Positions 1 to 7,237 of a DNA stretch of 17,297 bases are shown here, one piece after another. Position 1 is the stretch's first letter; each line of letters opens with the position of its first letter. Origin of the DNA: an uncultured Burkholderiales bacterium (lineage in GTDB: Bacteria; Pseudomonadota; Gammaproteobacteria; Burkholderiales; Burkholderiaceae); assembly GCA_937891045.1 (NCBI GenBank), contig CALBEV010000081.1, forward strand, positions 1 through 17,297, in the 5' to 3' direction. Under the pieces are notes generated by a model that saw only the letters and a program-made list of their open reading frames with translations, made no database searches and was not told the origin of the DNA. The position numbers were made by a program, and so were the translations under genes.

Positions 1-52
1 CACGACAACAGGAATCACAATCCTGGACTCTACCAACTGAGCTACAGCCACC
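1..52 (-). tRNA. tRNA-His (GUG), 3' part cut by window edge
   Basis: Read on the minus strand, the sequence starts with the GTGGCTG acceptor strand. It continues through a D-arm (GCTC, AGTTGGTA, GAG) and an anticodon loop TTGTGAT holding anticodon GTG (His). The T-arm and 3' end lie outside the window. Position 52 supplies an encoded extra G before the normal first base, the G-1 identity element of bacterial tRNA-His. The gene sits 44 nt downstream of the ppiD stop codon on the same strand. Confidence 0.93.
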
Positions 53-62
53 GCGGAGATAA

Positions 63-68
63 ATTATA
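63..68 (-). promoter_or_regulatory. Probable -10 element of the tRNA-His promoter
   Basis: The minus strand reads TATAAT, a perfect sigma-70 -10 hexamer. It ends 10 nt before the encoded G-1 of tRNA-His, so transcription would start about 4 nt before the mature 5' end. The -35 region at the right distance (TATTAG or TTATTA, near 86-92) matches only about half of TTGACA. The promoter lies in the 44-nt gap after ppiD, which gives tRNA-His a possible start of its own besides readthrough from ppiD. Confidence 0.5.
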
Positions 69-96
69 ACGATCAATTCAACGGGCTAATAACCCC

Positions 97-2010
97 TTAT
101 TTGGCCGCGTCATTGAGAAGTGGATCGGGTACTTTGACAGAAACCTTCAGACGATCTTTAAGCAAATTGAAGTAAGCAAGATTTTCAGCAGTTGCCCAAG
201 CCTGCGTAAAGCGATCCAAGGACTCGGGGGACTGCGAAGCAGTTGGAGCTGGCACGACTTTGTTGATCTTGACAATGCCGAATCCCTTCGCACCCAGACT
301 GACTCCTTGCACCGAGGGCAATTTTTTGTCATCAGCACGCATTGCGAGATCAACCAAGTTGGCAGGCAATTGCTGCGTCTGCTCCCTGCTAATGGTGACG
401 GGAACTTGCCAAGAACCTGTCTCAGGCTTGTCGCGCCATTGCGATAATTTGGATTGACCGTCCTTGACAGCCAACGCCAAAGATTTCTCTCGAAGCAAGG
501 CCTGAACAACCAGTTGCTTGACGTTGTCTAGGCTTAATTGTGTTGATGGACGATATTCTGTGATGCGAGCTGAAACCAATTGATTGGGTGCCGTTTCGAC
601 AGCCTCGGTATTGCGCTTGCGACTGATGCTTTCTTGGGAAAAAATAGATTTCAACAAGTTTGGATCCGCCCAAATAACTTTTCCACCACCATTCACCTCG
701 CGGGTGATTCCTTTGGCATTTTGGACAGGCAACTTCAGCTTTTGCACAACAGCGTCAAAACCATCCGATTGTTCGTAGACAAGGTTTGAAAATTGTTCTG
801 CCAATTCAGCATATTTTTTTCTAGCCTGCTCCTTCTTCAACTCGGCTTCAAGTTGAGGGCGTAATTGTTGAAAATTACCAGCCGATGCAGTTTTGATGTC
901 AGTGAGCTTGATGATGTGAAATCCAAAATCAGATTCAACAACATCACTGATCTCGCCGGGTTTGAGCTTGAAAGCGGCATCTTCAAATGGTTTGACCATG
1001 GCGCCTTTGGCAAAATAATCAAGGTCTCCACCATTGGGTGCAGAACCCGCATCCTGAGAGAATTTTTTGGCGAGCTCTGAAAAATCTTCTGGCTTTTGAC
1101 GCAATTGGGTTAAGAGCTCACTTGCTTTGGCTTTGGCTTTTGTGAGATCGGCCTCGCTTGACCCTTTGGGCGCATTGATCAAGATATGACTCGCGCGTCG
1201 TTCCTCCTTGCCAGCCAATGCAGCTTGATTCTGGTCAAAATACGACTTCAACTCTGACTCGTTCACAACAATGGTTTGTTCTATGAATGCAAGATCGAGA
1301 ACGACGTATTCAATGTCCGCAGTTTCAATCGACTTGTATTCATCAGCGTGCTTGTTGAAATAAGCCTTAAGCTCGTCATCGGAAGGTTTGGCTTGATCCA
1401 AGTAATCCGAGGCAGAAAAAATGGCAACCTGCACCTCCCGCTGTTGCTTAAAGGCTTGCATGGCAACATTAACTTGCGAAGGAAACGTGAGAGTGCTTTG
1501 CGTTACGCCGTTGACAACTTGACGTACAGACAGATCACCACGCATACGGGCTTCAAACAACTCGGGCGACATGCCCTGTGCAGCAAGCAACTGTTTGTAT
1601 TTTTCTATATCCAATGTGCCATCAGGCTTCTTCAGTGCCGCCAAAGCCTCCATGTCTGAAATCGTTTTAACGACACGTTGATCAGAAATATTCAGTTTGA
1701 GATTTCGTGCTGACGCCTCAAGCACTTTTGTTTGAACCAGTCTTTCCAAAACGCCATACTTCAATGCTGGCGTATCAAACATGCTCGTATCGACGCCGGG
1801 CATGGAAGCACGCATGCGATCAATTTCAATTTTGTGAGCCTGATCCCACTCTTCCTTGGAAATATCAAGACCGTCAACTGTGGCTACTGTTTCACCTTTG
1901 TTCTGAAAACTGGTGTAACCCTCTAGGCCAAACAAAACGAAGGAAGGAAAAATCAAAATGATCAGCAGAATCTGCATGATCTTTTTATGCGTTCGGATGA
2001 AATCAAACAT
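97..2010 (-). CDS. ppiD: Periplasmic folding chaperone PpiD (SurA-N / parvulin)
   Basis: The 637-residue protein has the architecture of PpiD, a periplasmic chaperone anchored in the inner membrane near the Sec translocon. A short cytoplasmic N-terminus (MFDFIRTHKK) precedes one membrane segment at about residues 11-32. A SurA-like N-terminal chaperone region follows to about 190. A parvulin-type peptidyl-prolyl isomerase domain lies at about 270-365, with RRASHILI at its start and GFHIIKL at its end, and a C-terminal chaperone segment closes the protein. E. coli PpiD is 623 residues, so it looks full length. The ATG at 2010 has only a weak AAGAG ribosome binding site. Upstream on the same strand are tRNA-Val and hupB, and hupB-ppiD adjacency is also the E. 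coli arrangement. PpiD's isomerase activity is weak or absent in E. coli; activity here is not predictable. Confidence 0.95.
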   Translation of the reverse strand: MFDFIRTHKKIMQILLIILIFPSFVLFGLEGYTSFQNKGETVATVDGLDISKEEWDQAHKIEIDRMRASMPGVDTSMFDTPALKYGVLERLVQTKVLEASARNLKLNISDQRVVKTISDMEALAALKKPDGTLDIEKYKQLLAAQGMSPELFEARMRGDLSVRQVVNGVTQSTLTFPSQVNVAMQAFKQQREVQVAIFSASDYLDQAKPSDDELKAYFNKHADEYKSIETADIEYVVLDLAFIEQTIVVNESELKSYFDQNQAALAGKEERRASHILINAPKGSSEADLTKAKAKASELLTQLRQKPEDFSELAKKFSQDAGSAPNGGDLDYFAKGAMVKPFEDAAFKLKPGEISDVVESDFGFHIIKLTDIKTASAGNFQQLRPQLEAELKKEQARKKYAELAEQFSNLVYEQSDGFDAVVQKLKLPVQNAKGITREVNGGGKVIWADPNLLKSIFSQESISRKRNTEAVETAPNQLVSARITEYRPSTQLSLDNVKQLVVQALLREKSLALAVKDGQSKLSQWRDKPETGSWQVPVTISREQTQQLPANLVDLAMRADDKKLPSVQGVSLGAKGFGIVKINKVVPAPTASQSPESLDRFTQAWATAENLAYFNLLKDRLKVSVKVPDPLLNDAAK

Positions 2011-2032
2011 GGCGTGGCTCTTTGAAAAAGTA

Positions 2033-2054
2033 AAGGCGAACCAGAGTTCGCCTT
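2033..2054 (-). terminator. Hairpin between tRNA-Val and ppiD, probable intrinsic terminator or attenuator
   Basis: The minus strand reads AAGGCGAAC, a TCTG loop, then GTTCGCCTT: a perfect 9-bp stem with a 4-nt loop. It is followed by TACTTTTTC, an interrupted U-tract. It begins 9 nt after the tRNA-Val CCA end and finishes 22 nt before the ppiD ATG. It could terminate the hupB-tRNA-Val transcript, lower readthrough into ppiD, or mark an RNA processing point. The broken U-tract makes full termination uncertain. Confidence 0.65.
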
Positions 2055-2062
2055 AGAGTGGG

Positions 2063-2138
2063 TGGTGGGTGCTGACGGGCTCGAACCGCCGACCTACGCC
2101 TTGTAAGGGCGCCGCTCTACCAACTGAGCTAAGCACCC
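2063..2138 (-). tRNA. tRNA-Val (UAC), CCA encoded
   Basis: The 76-nt minus-strand gene begins GGGTGCT and ends AGCACCC, a 7-bp acceptor stem, followed by discriminator A and an encoded CCA. The anticodon arm has loop CTTACAA with anticodon TAC (Val). The T-arm contains GGTTCGAGCC. It starts only 15 nt after the hupB stop codon, too little room for its own promoter unless one lies inside hupB. It is therefore probably cut out of a shared hupB transcript. Confidence 0.97.
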
Positions 2139-2153
2139 CACCGCATCCGCAGC

Positions 2154-2426
2154 TTAGTTCAATGCATCTTTCAATGCTTTACCTGGGCGAAATTTAGGCA
2201 CTTTGGCAGCTTTGATCTTGATCGCTGCGCCAGTGGCTGGATTGCGACCGTTGCGAGCGGCACGCTTGGTCACTTCGAAAGTTCCAAAGCCAACCAAAGA
2301 AACGGAATCGCCCTTTTTCAAAGTGGCTTTAACGGCATCAATAGTGGATTCCAAAGCACGTGTTGCTGCAGCCTTGGAAATATCTGCGTGGGCGGCAATA
2401 TGTTCAATCAGTTCAGTTTTATTCAC
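2154..2426 (-). CDS. hupB: DNA-binding protein HU (HU-beta type), GTG start
   Basis: HU is a small nucleoid protein that bends and compacts DNA as a dimer. From the GTG at 2426 the product is 90 residues, the standard HU length, beginning (M)[10 protein letters not shown]. It carries the HU core GFGTFEV, the arm segment RNGRNPATG with the Pro that intercalates into DNA, and the C-terminal [11 protein letters not shown] longer reading to an ATG at 2525 adds 33 residues unlike any HU. The GTG is preceded by AAGGGG with 6 nt spacing, a strong ribosome binding site that settles the start. pgsA lies 200 nt upstream and tRNA-Val 15 nt downstream, both on the same strand. HU-beta is an inference from the neighbouring ppiD; sequence alone does not separate HU subtypes. 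Confidence 0.96.
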   Translation of the reverse strand: MNKTELIEHIAAHADISKAAATRALESTIDAVKATLKKGDSVSLVGFGTFEVTKRAARNGRNPATGAAIKIKAAKVPKFRPGKALKDALN

Positions 2427-2626
2427 AAAGGTCCCCTTGACATCAGGTGTGATTTTTTTGATGGATACGTTCAAAATGGGTTTGCACTTTGAACGAAGAA
2501 AAGGATGTAGAAGGGCTTGGAACAAAAGAAAAAAACTTGTTACAAGCTATTGAGCATCCTGTAATCTCATTCTAGCGCGGGCTGATTCTAGTCGGTTTTT
2601 CAATACTGAACCGATCTGTGAAGGCA
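2427..2626 (-). other. pgsA-hupB intergenic region and hupB leader
   Basis: The 200 nt hold no gene I can support. In transcription order there is a short imperfect stem (TCGGTT/AACCGA, 2592-2614) after pgsA without a U-tract. Next come two copies of CTAGAAT 16 nt apart (2585-2591 and 2569-2575), each resembling a -10 box but without a good -35. A small CTTG/CAAG stem with a run of seven T follows. An inverted repeat GTTCAAA/TTTGAAC with a 12-nt spacer lies at 2469-2494. The hupB ribosome binding site AAGGGG is at 2433-2438. The hupB promoter must lie here or upstream, but I cannot place it. Confidence 0.5.
2469..2494. repeat. 7-bp inverted repeat in the hupB leader
   Basis: GTTCAAA at 2469-2475 and TTTGAAC at 2488-2494 are perfect inverted copies separated by 12 nt. 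They lie 43-68 nt upstream of the hupB GTG. The repeat could be a stem in the hupB mRNA leader or a dimeric protein site. A chance occurrence in an AT-rich leader is also possible. Confidence 0.35.
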
Positions 2627-3193
2627 TCACTTGGCGTTTTCTTTGATATAAGGCAAAGCTTTGCGCAGGTAGTAAATCATGGACCAAACAGTCAAAATGG
2701 CTGCAAGCCAAATCAAAATGCGCCCCCACTGGCCGGTATGGATTCCCCAACCCAAGTTCGAATCCAGCAATAAAAATGGAATAGCGACCATCTGAACCGT
2801 GGTTTTGACTTTACCCAGCATGTGCACAGTCACGCTTTTGTAAGCACCGATTTGCGCCATCCATTCACGCAATGAAGAAATAGCAATTTCACGTCCAATG
2901 ATCAGCAGCGCCACGATCACATCGACGCGACCCAAGTCAACCAAAACAAGCAAACTGGCGCAGACCAAAATCTTGTCTGCCACAGGGTCTAAAAAAGCAC
3001 CAAATGCAGAGGTTTGATTGAGCTTTCGTGCCAAGTAACCATCAGCCCAATCTGTCAGTGCAAAAATGATGAACATCAGGGTTGCGATCAAGTTACGCAA
3101 TGGCATTTCTACAGGCCAATGATAAACCCAAACCAGCAAGGGGATCGCGAGAATTCGCGTCCAAGTCATGAGGGTAGGTATATTGAAGAACAT
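2627..3193 (-). CDS. pgsA: CDP-diacylglycerol-glycerol-3-phosphate 3-phosphatidyltransferase
   Basis: PgsA transfers the phosphatidyl group from CDP-diacylglycerol to glycerol-3-phosphate, the committed step toward phosphatidylglycerol and cardiolipin in the inner membrane. The CDP-alcohol phosphatidyltransferase signature DX2DGX2ARX8GX3DX3D is complete: DWADGYLAR, then G, then DPVAD. The rest is hydrophobic with several membrane segments. I chose the ATG at 3193 (188 residues, beginning MFFNIPTLMTWTRI) because PgsA proteins start just before NIPT. The ATG at 3223 would add ten residues and overlap the end of dnaE. The chosen start lies 4 nt after the dnaE stop and has no clear ribosome binding site, so it is probably translated by coupling to dnaE. 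Confidence 0.93.
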   Translation of the reverse strand: MFFNIPTLMTWTRILAIPLLVWVYHWPVEMPLRNLIATLMFIIFALTDWADGYLARKLNQTSAFGAFLDPVADKILVCASLLVLVDLGRVDVIVALLIIGREIAISSLREWMAQIGAYKSVTVHMLGKVKTTVQMVAIPFLLLDSNLGWGIHTGQWGRILIWLAAILTVWSMIYYLRKALPYIKENAK

Positions 3194-3197
3194 TAAT

Positions 3198-6100
3198 CTA
3201 ATCGTAAACGATTGACATGTCATGAACGCTCGGATGAGATGCGATCATTTGCAACGCAGCATCAGTCGGAAAAAAGCAAGCTTTTTGGCCAAGTTGCAGT
3301 TCGACGATTGATCCGCCTACGTGCAGATTCAAACGCATCCCAAGTCCAGCGGATGAATCAGGCACAGAACCGCTCATGGGTCTGGGTGGATATTGAGTGA
3401 GCAGTGTTGCAATGTCAGGTAAAGCCGCACCAAGCGATAAGCGGACGTACTTTCCAAATTGACAACGGGCCTGGGTCAAATCCATGGCGTCAATCAAGGT
3501 CAATCGCAAGCTTGAATTGCGCCGATCAACTTGCACTTTGACGCGAGCCACGAGCAGTAAGTCTTCCTTGATGAGATTTTTATACTTTGTAAACACAGCA
3601 TCATCAGCGCTGACCTCCAAGCATGCACTCATGTCATCAAGCAGAAAAATAGTCAATCGCCCCTTGGCTGTGTTGATAGTGCGTTCATCACGCACAATGC
3701 CAGTCACCCATTGCGGTTCTTTGCTTTCGCTCAAGTCTGAGAGTTTTGTTTTGAGAAATTGACGCAACTCTGCTTGAGCCTCTTCAAATAGATGTCCAGA
3801 CAAGTGAAATCCAACCGCTGCTTTTTCATAGGTCAGTTTTTCTCGCACGCCCCATTGCGAAGCCATTTCTAAAGCGGGCTCGTTCTTACTCGAACCATGG
3901 CTGTCTTCAACGTCAAACAACCCGACCTGATGCACATGATCAGTTTGCGTCTGCGCATATTCAAAAGCCAGGCCAACCGAAGCCAAGAACTGTGCGCGAT
4001 TGTCACCTAGGCCATCAAATGCCCCCGACTTAACCAAGGCCTCGACGGCCCGTTTGTTGATGCGAGATCTGTCTACACGCGCACAAAAATCAAACAAACT
4101 GTTGAATGGACCACCCTCAGCCCGCGCTTCACAAATGGCTTCGATGGCTGACTGTCCTGTGCCCTTGATGGCTCCGAGTCCATAACGTATTCGATATTTA
4201 GACAATGGGACAAAGGCATACACACCAGCATTGATGTCGGGACGGTCAAATTGAATCCCCATGGACTGTGCGTCATCAAACAAAATCTTCAACTTGTCCG
4301 TGTCATCCATTTCAACAGTCATGTTGGCACTAAAAAATTCAGATGTGAAATGGACTTTGATCCAAGCTGTTTGGTAAGCCAGCAGCGAATAAGCAGCCGC
4401 ATGCGATTTGTTGAAACCGTATCCAGCAAACTCTTCCATCAAATCGAAAATGGCATCAGCCTGTTCGGTTGAAATGTTGTTCTTTGATGCGCCCTCGCGA
4501 AAAATGGAACGATGCAATGCCATTTCATCGGCTTTTTTCTTGCCCATGGCACGTCGCAATAAATCTGCGCCGCCCAACGAGTAGCCGCCCAGCACCTGCG
4601 CAGTCTGCATCACCTGCTCTTGGTAGACCATGATGCCGTAGGTTTCAGCCAAAATAGGTTCAGCCAACGGATGCGGGTATTCCACCTTCTCTCGACCATG
4701 CTTGCGAGCCACAAAACTGGGAATCAAACTCATGGGTCCGGGTCTGAACAATGCGTTCAACACAATCAAATCTTCTATGCGTGTGGGCTTGGCATCTCGC
4801 AACATGGCTTGCATGCCTCGACTTTCAAACTGAAACACGGCTTCTGTTTTGCCATCGGCAAATAGTTGGTAGGTGGGCGCATCATTCAGAGGAATATCGT
4901 CGTAAGAGAAATCAGATTGGGCCGGATGGTTTTCAGCAATCAAATTTTTGGCCATCTCCAAAATGGTCAAGGTCGCCAAACCCAAGAAGTCAAACTTCAC
5001 CAAACCAATGGATTCCACGTCATCTTTGTCAAACTGGCTGACGGCGGCTGGGCTACCGGGCTGTTGATACAAGGGACAAAAATCAGTTAATTTGCCAGGT
5101 GCGATCAAAACGCCCCCTGCATGCATGCCTACATTGCGCGTCAGTCCTTCGAGTTTTTGGGCCAAATTCAACAAAATTTTGACCTCATCCTCTTGCGCCA
5201 TGCGCTGAGCCAATTGCGGCTCTTGTTCCAGCGCAATGGCAATCGTCATGTGCTGTCCCGGTTTGTTGGGAATGAGCTTGGACAGCCCTTCACAAAAGGG
5301 GTAGCTCATGTCAAGGGTACGACCCGCATCCCGAATGGCGGCACGCGCAGCCATGGTGCCAAAAGTCACAATTTGGCTGACCGCTTCGCGACCATATTGG
5401 TTCTTCACATATTCAATCACCCTGTCCCGATTGGTCTGGCAAAAGTCGATGTCAAAGTCGGGCATCGAGACCCGTTCAGGGTTGAGAAAACGCTCAAAAA
5501 GCAGGTTGTACTGCAAAGGATCCAAGTCGGTGATTTTCAATGCGTAGGCAACCAAAGAGCCCGCGCCGGAACCTCGGCCGGGCCCCACCGGACAACCATG
5601 GCTTTTTGCCCAATTGATGAAATCACTGACGATCAAAAAATAGCCAGGAAAGCCCATTTTTAAAATGGTTTCAATTTCAAAATTCAAGCGCTCTTCATAG
5701 ACAGATCGCTTGGCTTCCCGCAGAGAGGGATCGGGAAACAAATGCAAAAGACGACTCTCCAGACCTTGAAAAGAGACTGATCGGAAATAGTCATCTGTTG
5801 GAACCGGCGATCCATTCACCAAAGGTGTCGGGAATGCGGGTAACTGAGGCTTGCCAAGCGTCAAGCTCAGATTGCAACGCATGGCTACTGCATTCGCATT
5901 GGCAACCGCAGATGGCAAGTCTGAGAAAAGTTCGACCATCTCTTGGGCGCTATGGAAAAACTGCTTGCGAGTGAATCGCTTAGGGCGTTTAGGATTGCCT
6001 AAAATTTCACCTTGTGCGATGCATACACGGGCTTCATGCGATTCAAAGTCATCCTCTTTGATGAACTGAATTGGATGCGTCGCGATCAATGGCAAACCCA

Positions 6101-6671
6101 TCTTTTGCGCCAAATCAACGGCGGCACTGATGTAGCGCTCGTCATCTGGCCTGCCCGCTCTTTGCAACTCAATGAAAAAGCGATCGGGGAAAAGTTGGCT
6201 CATTTTTGCAGCCAAAGTTTGTGCTCGTTCAATGTTGCCAGCGATCAACAACGGGCCAAGCGGTCCTGCTTGTGCACCCGACAAGGCGACCAAACCTTCG
6301 GACATGTCACCTTCAAGCCAGCGCCAATCAAGAGCGTTGTGCGTGCGGACAGCGTCTTGGGTCCACAGCTTGGTGAGCAATTCACACAGGTTCAAATAGC
6401 CCTTGTGGTTTTGAACCAATAGCAACAATTTGGCTGGCTCGGCATTCAAGTCTTCATCCGCCAAACGAACGGATATTTCAGCCCCAATCAAGGGCTTTAT
6501 ACCCGCTAGTCGGCACGCAGAGTAAAACTTGACAGTCCCAAACAGGTTGTTCAAATCGGTGATTGCCAGCGCCACTTGCCCATCTGCCTTGGCTGTGTTG
6601 ATGGCATCGTCAATGCGACAGGTGCCATCAGCAACAGAGAATTCAGTGTGGAGACGCAGATGGACAAACAT
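3198..6671 (-). CDS. dnaE: DNA polymerase III subunit alpha (replicative C-family polymerase)
   Basis: The 1157-residue protein is the catalytic subunit of the chromosomal replicase, close in length to E. coli DnaE (1160). In order it has an N-terminal PHP domain (FVHLRLHTEFS at 2-12), a palm with catalytic Asp407 and Asp409 in PDFDIDF and Asp561 in FDFLGL, and the GPGRGSGAGS motif at 363-372. Fingers, an internal beta-clamp binding motif QVGLFD (915-920) and an OB-fold near 986-1050 follow. In the PHP domain the usual HxH metal pair reads H4-L-R6, with Arg replacing a His as in E. coli, which suggests no proofreading nuclease there. The ATG at 6671 is the only start after an in-frame TAG three codons upstream. 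No ribosome binding site precedes it. pgsA follows after 4 nt; trxA diverges upstream. Confidence 0.98.
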   Translation of the reverse strand: MFVHLRLHTEFSVADGTCRIDDAINTAKADGQVALAITDLNNLFGTVKFYSACRLAGIKPLIGAEISVRLADEDLNAEPAKLLLLVQNHKGYLNLCELLTKLWTQDAVRTHNALDWRWLEGDMSEGLVALSGAQAGPLGPLLIAGNIERAQTLAAKMSQLFPDRFFIELQRAGRPDDERYISAAVDLAQKMGLPLIATHPIQFIKEDDFESHEARVCIAQGEILGNPKRPKRFTRKQFFHSAQEMVELFSDLPSAVANANAVAMRCNLSLTLGKPQLPAFPTPLVNGSPVPTDDYFRSVSFQGLESRLLHLFPDPSLREAKRSVYEERLNFEIETILKMGFPGYFLIVSDFINWAKSHGCPVGPGRGSGAGSLVAYALKITDLDPLQYNLLFERFLNPERVSMPDFDIDFCQTNRDRVIEYVKNQYGREAVSQIVTFGTMAARAAIRDAGRTLDMSYPFCEGLSKLIPNKPGQHMTIAIALEQEPQLAQRMAQEDEVKILLNLAQKLEGLTRNVGMHAGGVLIAPGKLTDFCPLYQQPGSPAAVSQFDKDDVESIGLVKFDFLGLATLTILEMAKNLIAENHPAQSDFSYDDIPLNDAPTYQLFADGKTEAVFQFESRGMQAMLRDAKPTRIEDLIVLNALFRPGPMSLIPSFVARKHGREKVEYPHPLAEPILAETYGIMVYQEQVMQTAQVLGGYSLGGADLLRRAMGKKKADEMALHRSIFREGASKNNISTEQADAIFDLMEEFAGYGFNKSHAAAYSLLAYQTAWIKVHFTSEFFSANMTVEMDDTDKLKILFDDAQSMGIQFDRPDINAGVYAFVPLSKYRIRYGLGAIKGTGQSAIEAICEARAEGGPFNSLFDFCARVDRSRINKRAVEALVKSGAFDGLGDNRAQFLASVGLAFEYAQTQTDHVHQVGLFDVEDSHGSSKNEPALEMASQWGVREKLTYEKAAVGFHLSGHLFEEAQAELRQFLKTKLSDLSESKEPQWVTGIVRDERTINTAKGRLTIFLLDDMSACLEVSADDAVFTKYKNLIKEDLLLVARVKVQVDRRNSSLRLTLIDAMDLTQARCQFGKYVRLSLGAALPDIATLLTQYPPRPMSGSVPDSSAGLGMRLNLHVGGSIVELQLGQKACFFPTDAALQMIASHPSVHDMSIVYD

Positions 6672-6677
6672 GCAGGC

Positions 6678-6683
6678 ATTCTA
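6678..6683 (-). promoter_or_regulatory. Candidate -10 element of dnaE
   Basis: The minus strand reads TAGAAT, five of six matches to TATAAT. It ends 6 nt before the dnaE ATG, so a start at the usual distance would fall on or beside the A of the ATG and give a leaderless mRNA. The -35 region at 16-18 nt spacing (around CAAGGT) is poor. The assignment therefore depends on the -10 and on the lack of a ribosome binding site. Confidence 0.35.
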
Positions 6684-6733
6684 TGAAAGAAGCAGCGACC
6701 ACCTTGACAGCCAGGGCCTGAGCAAATTGCCTT

Positions 6734-6739
6734 TAGAAT
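6734..6739 (+). promoter_or_regulatory. Candidate -10 element of trxA
   Basis: TAGAAT lies 22 nt before the trxA ATG and would give a leader of about 15 nt holding the AGGAA ribosome binding site. A perfect TTGACA at 6704-6709 is 24 nt upstream of it, about 7 nt too far for a standard sigma-70 pair. Either a weaker -35 is used or the two elements are not a pair. Confidence 0.35.
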
Positions 6740-6761
6740 CGAATAAAACCTAGGAATACTT

Positions 6762-7097
6762 ATGGCAAACAACCTCATCCAACACCTGTCTGACGCATCT
6801 TTTGAATCGACTGTCATGAACGCCAAACAACCTGTATTGGTTGATTTTTGGGCGGAATGGTGCGGCCCTTGCAAGATGATTGCCCCTGTACTCGATGAAG
6901 CTGCCACAACTTACTCGGGCAAATTGCAAATCACCAAAATGAACGTAGACGAGAACCGTGACATTCCAGCCAAGTTTGGCATTCGCGGCATTCCCACTTT
7001 GATGCTTTTCAAAGACGGGCAACTTGCTGCCACCAAAGTGGGTTCATTGAGCAAGGCCCAATTGACTGAATTCATCGATCAACAACTGGCTTCTTAA
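6762..7097 (+). CDS. trxA: Thioredoxin 1
   Basis: This is a 111-residue cytoplasmic thioredoxin that passes electrons from thioredoxin reductase to protein disulfides. The redox motif WCGPC is at residues 33-37, inside the usual [11 protein letters not shown] context. The cis-proline loop GIPT is at 76-79, and the buried acidic residue is in VDFW (Asp28). The fold is single domain with no signal peptide. The ATG at 6762 is preceded by AGGAATACTT, a good ribosome binding site. It lies 140 nt upstream of rho on the same strand, an arrangement typical of Burkholderiales. After the stop there is a run of seven T without a stem, so no intrinsic terminator is apparent and some readthrough into rho is likely. 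Confidence 0.97.
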   Translation: MANNLIQHLSDASFESTVMNAKQPVLVDFWAEWCGPCKMIAPVLDEAATTYSGKLQITKMNVDENRDIPAKFGIRGIPTLMLFKDGQLAATKVGSLSKAQLTEFIDQQLAS

Positions 7098-7131
7098 ACC
7101 TGTTTTTTTCCTGTCATAATTCACATTTAGT

Positions 7132-7237
7132 GCAACCAAGCTGAATTTGGCTTTGTTGCTAAGCACCTGCGAGGCTTGCAGGCTGCCAGCACGATCCTCC
7201 CCCCTCTTCTGACTCAACTCCCCACTGGAGTACCCCT
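7132..7237 (+). promoter_or_regulatory. rho leader: two hairpins and a C-rich, G-poor tract (candidate rut site)
   Basis: The first stem pairs GCAAC-AAGC (7132-7141, one C bulged) with GCTT-GTTGC (7150-7159), ten pairs with one C/T mismatch and an 8-nt loop. The second pairs CCTGC (7166-7170) with GCAGG (7178-7182). From 7191 to the rho ATG there are 23 C and 5 G in 47 nt, including a run of six C, the bias expected of a Rho loading site. The ribosome binding site GGAG (7227-7230) lies inside this tract. E. coli rho is known to attenuate its own leader; the same role here is inference. Confidence 0.5.

Noticed and set aside
1276..1659. A 127-codon plus-strand frame opposite ppiD
   Set aside because: Antisense to a clearly functional ppiD, with no motif and no initiation signal.
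1..2138. tRNA genes as attachment sites for an integrated element
   Set aside because: No integrase, no repeated tRNA 3' fragment and only housekeeping genes around them.
2427..2525. N-terminal extension of hupB from an ATG at 2525
   Set aside because: HU proteins start at NKTELI; the GTG at 2426 has a strong AAGGGG site and gives the exact family length.
2547..2750. 67-codon minus-strand frame across the pgsA end
   Set aside because: Overlaps pgsA in another frame and has no domain or ribosome binding site.
5121..5663. A 180-codon open frame on the plus strand inside dnaE
   Set aside because: It lies fully antisense to the conserved palm region of dnaE, has no recognisable domain and no ribosome binding site. 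It is explained by codon bias in the real gene.
6704..6739. TTGACA plus TAGAAT as a full sigma-70 promoter for trxA
   Set aside because: The spacer is 24 nt, far from the usual 16-18, so only the -10 is reported, at low confidence.
7101..7120. T-run after trxA as a terminator, and CATAAT as a rho -10
   Set aside because: No stem precedes the T-run, and the -35 region for CATAAT matches TTGACA at three positions at most. Neither can be called with confidence.
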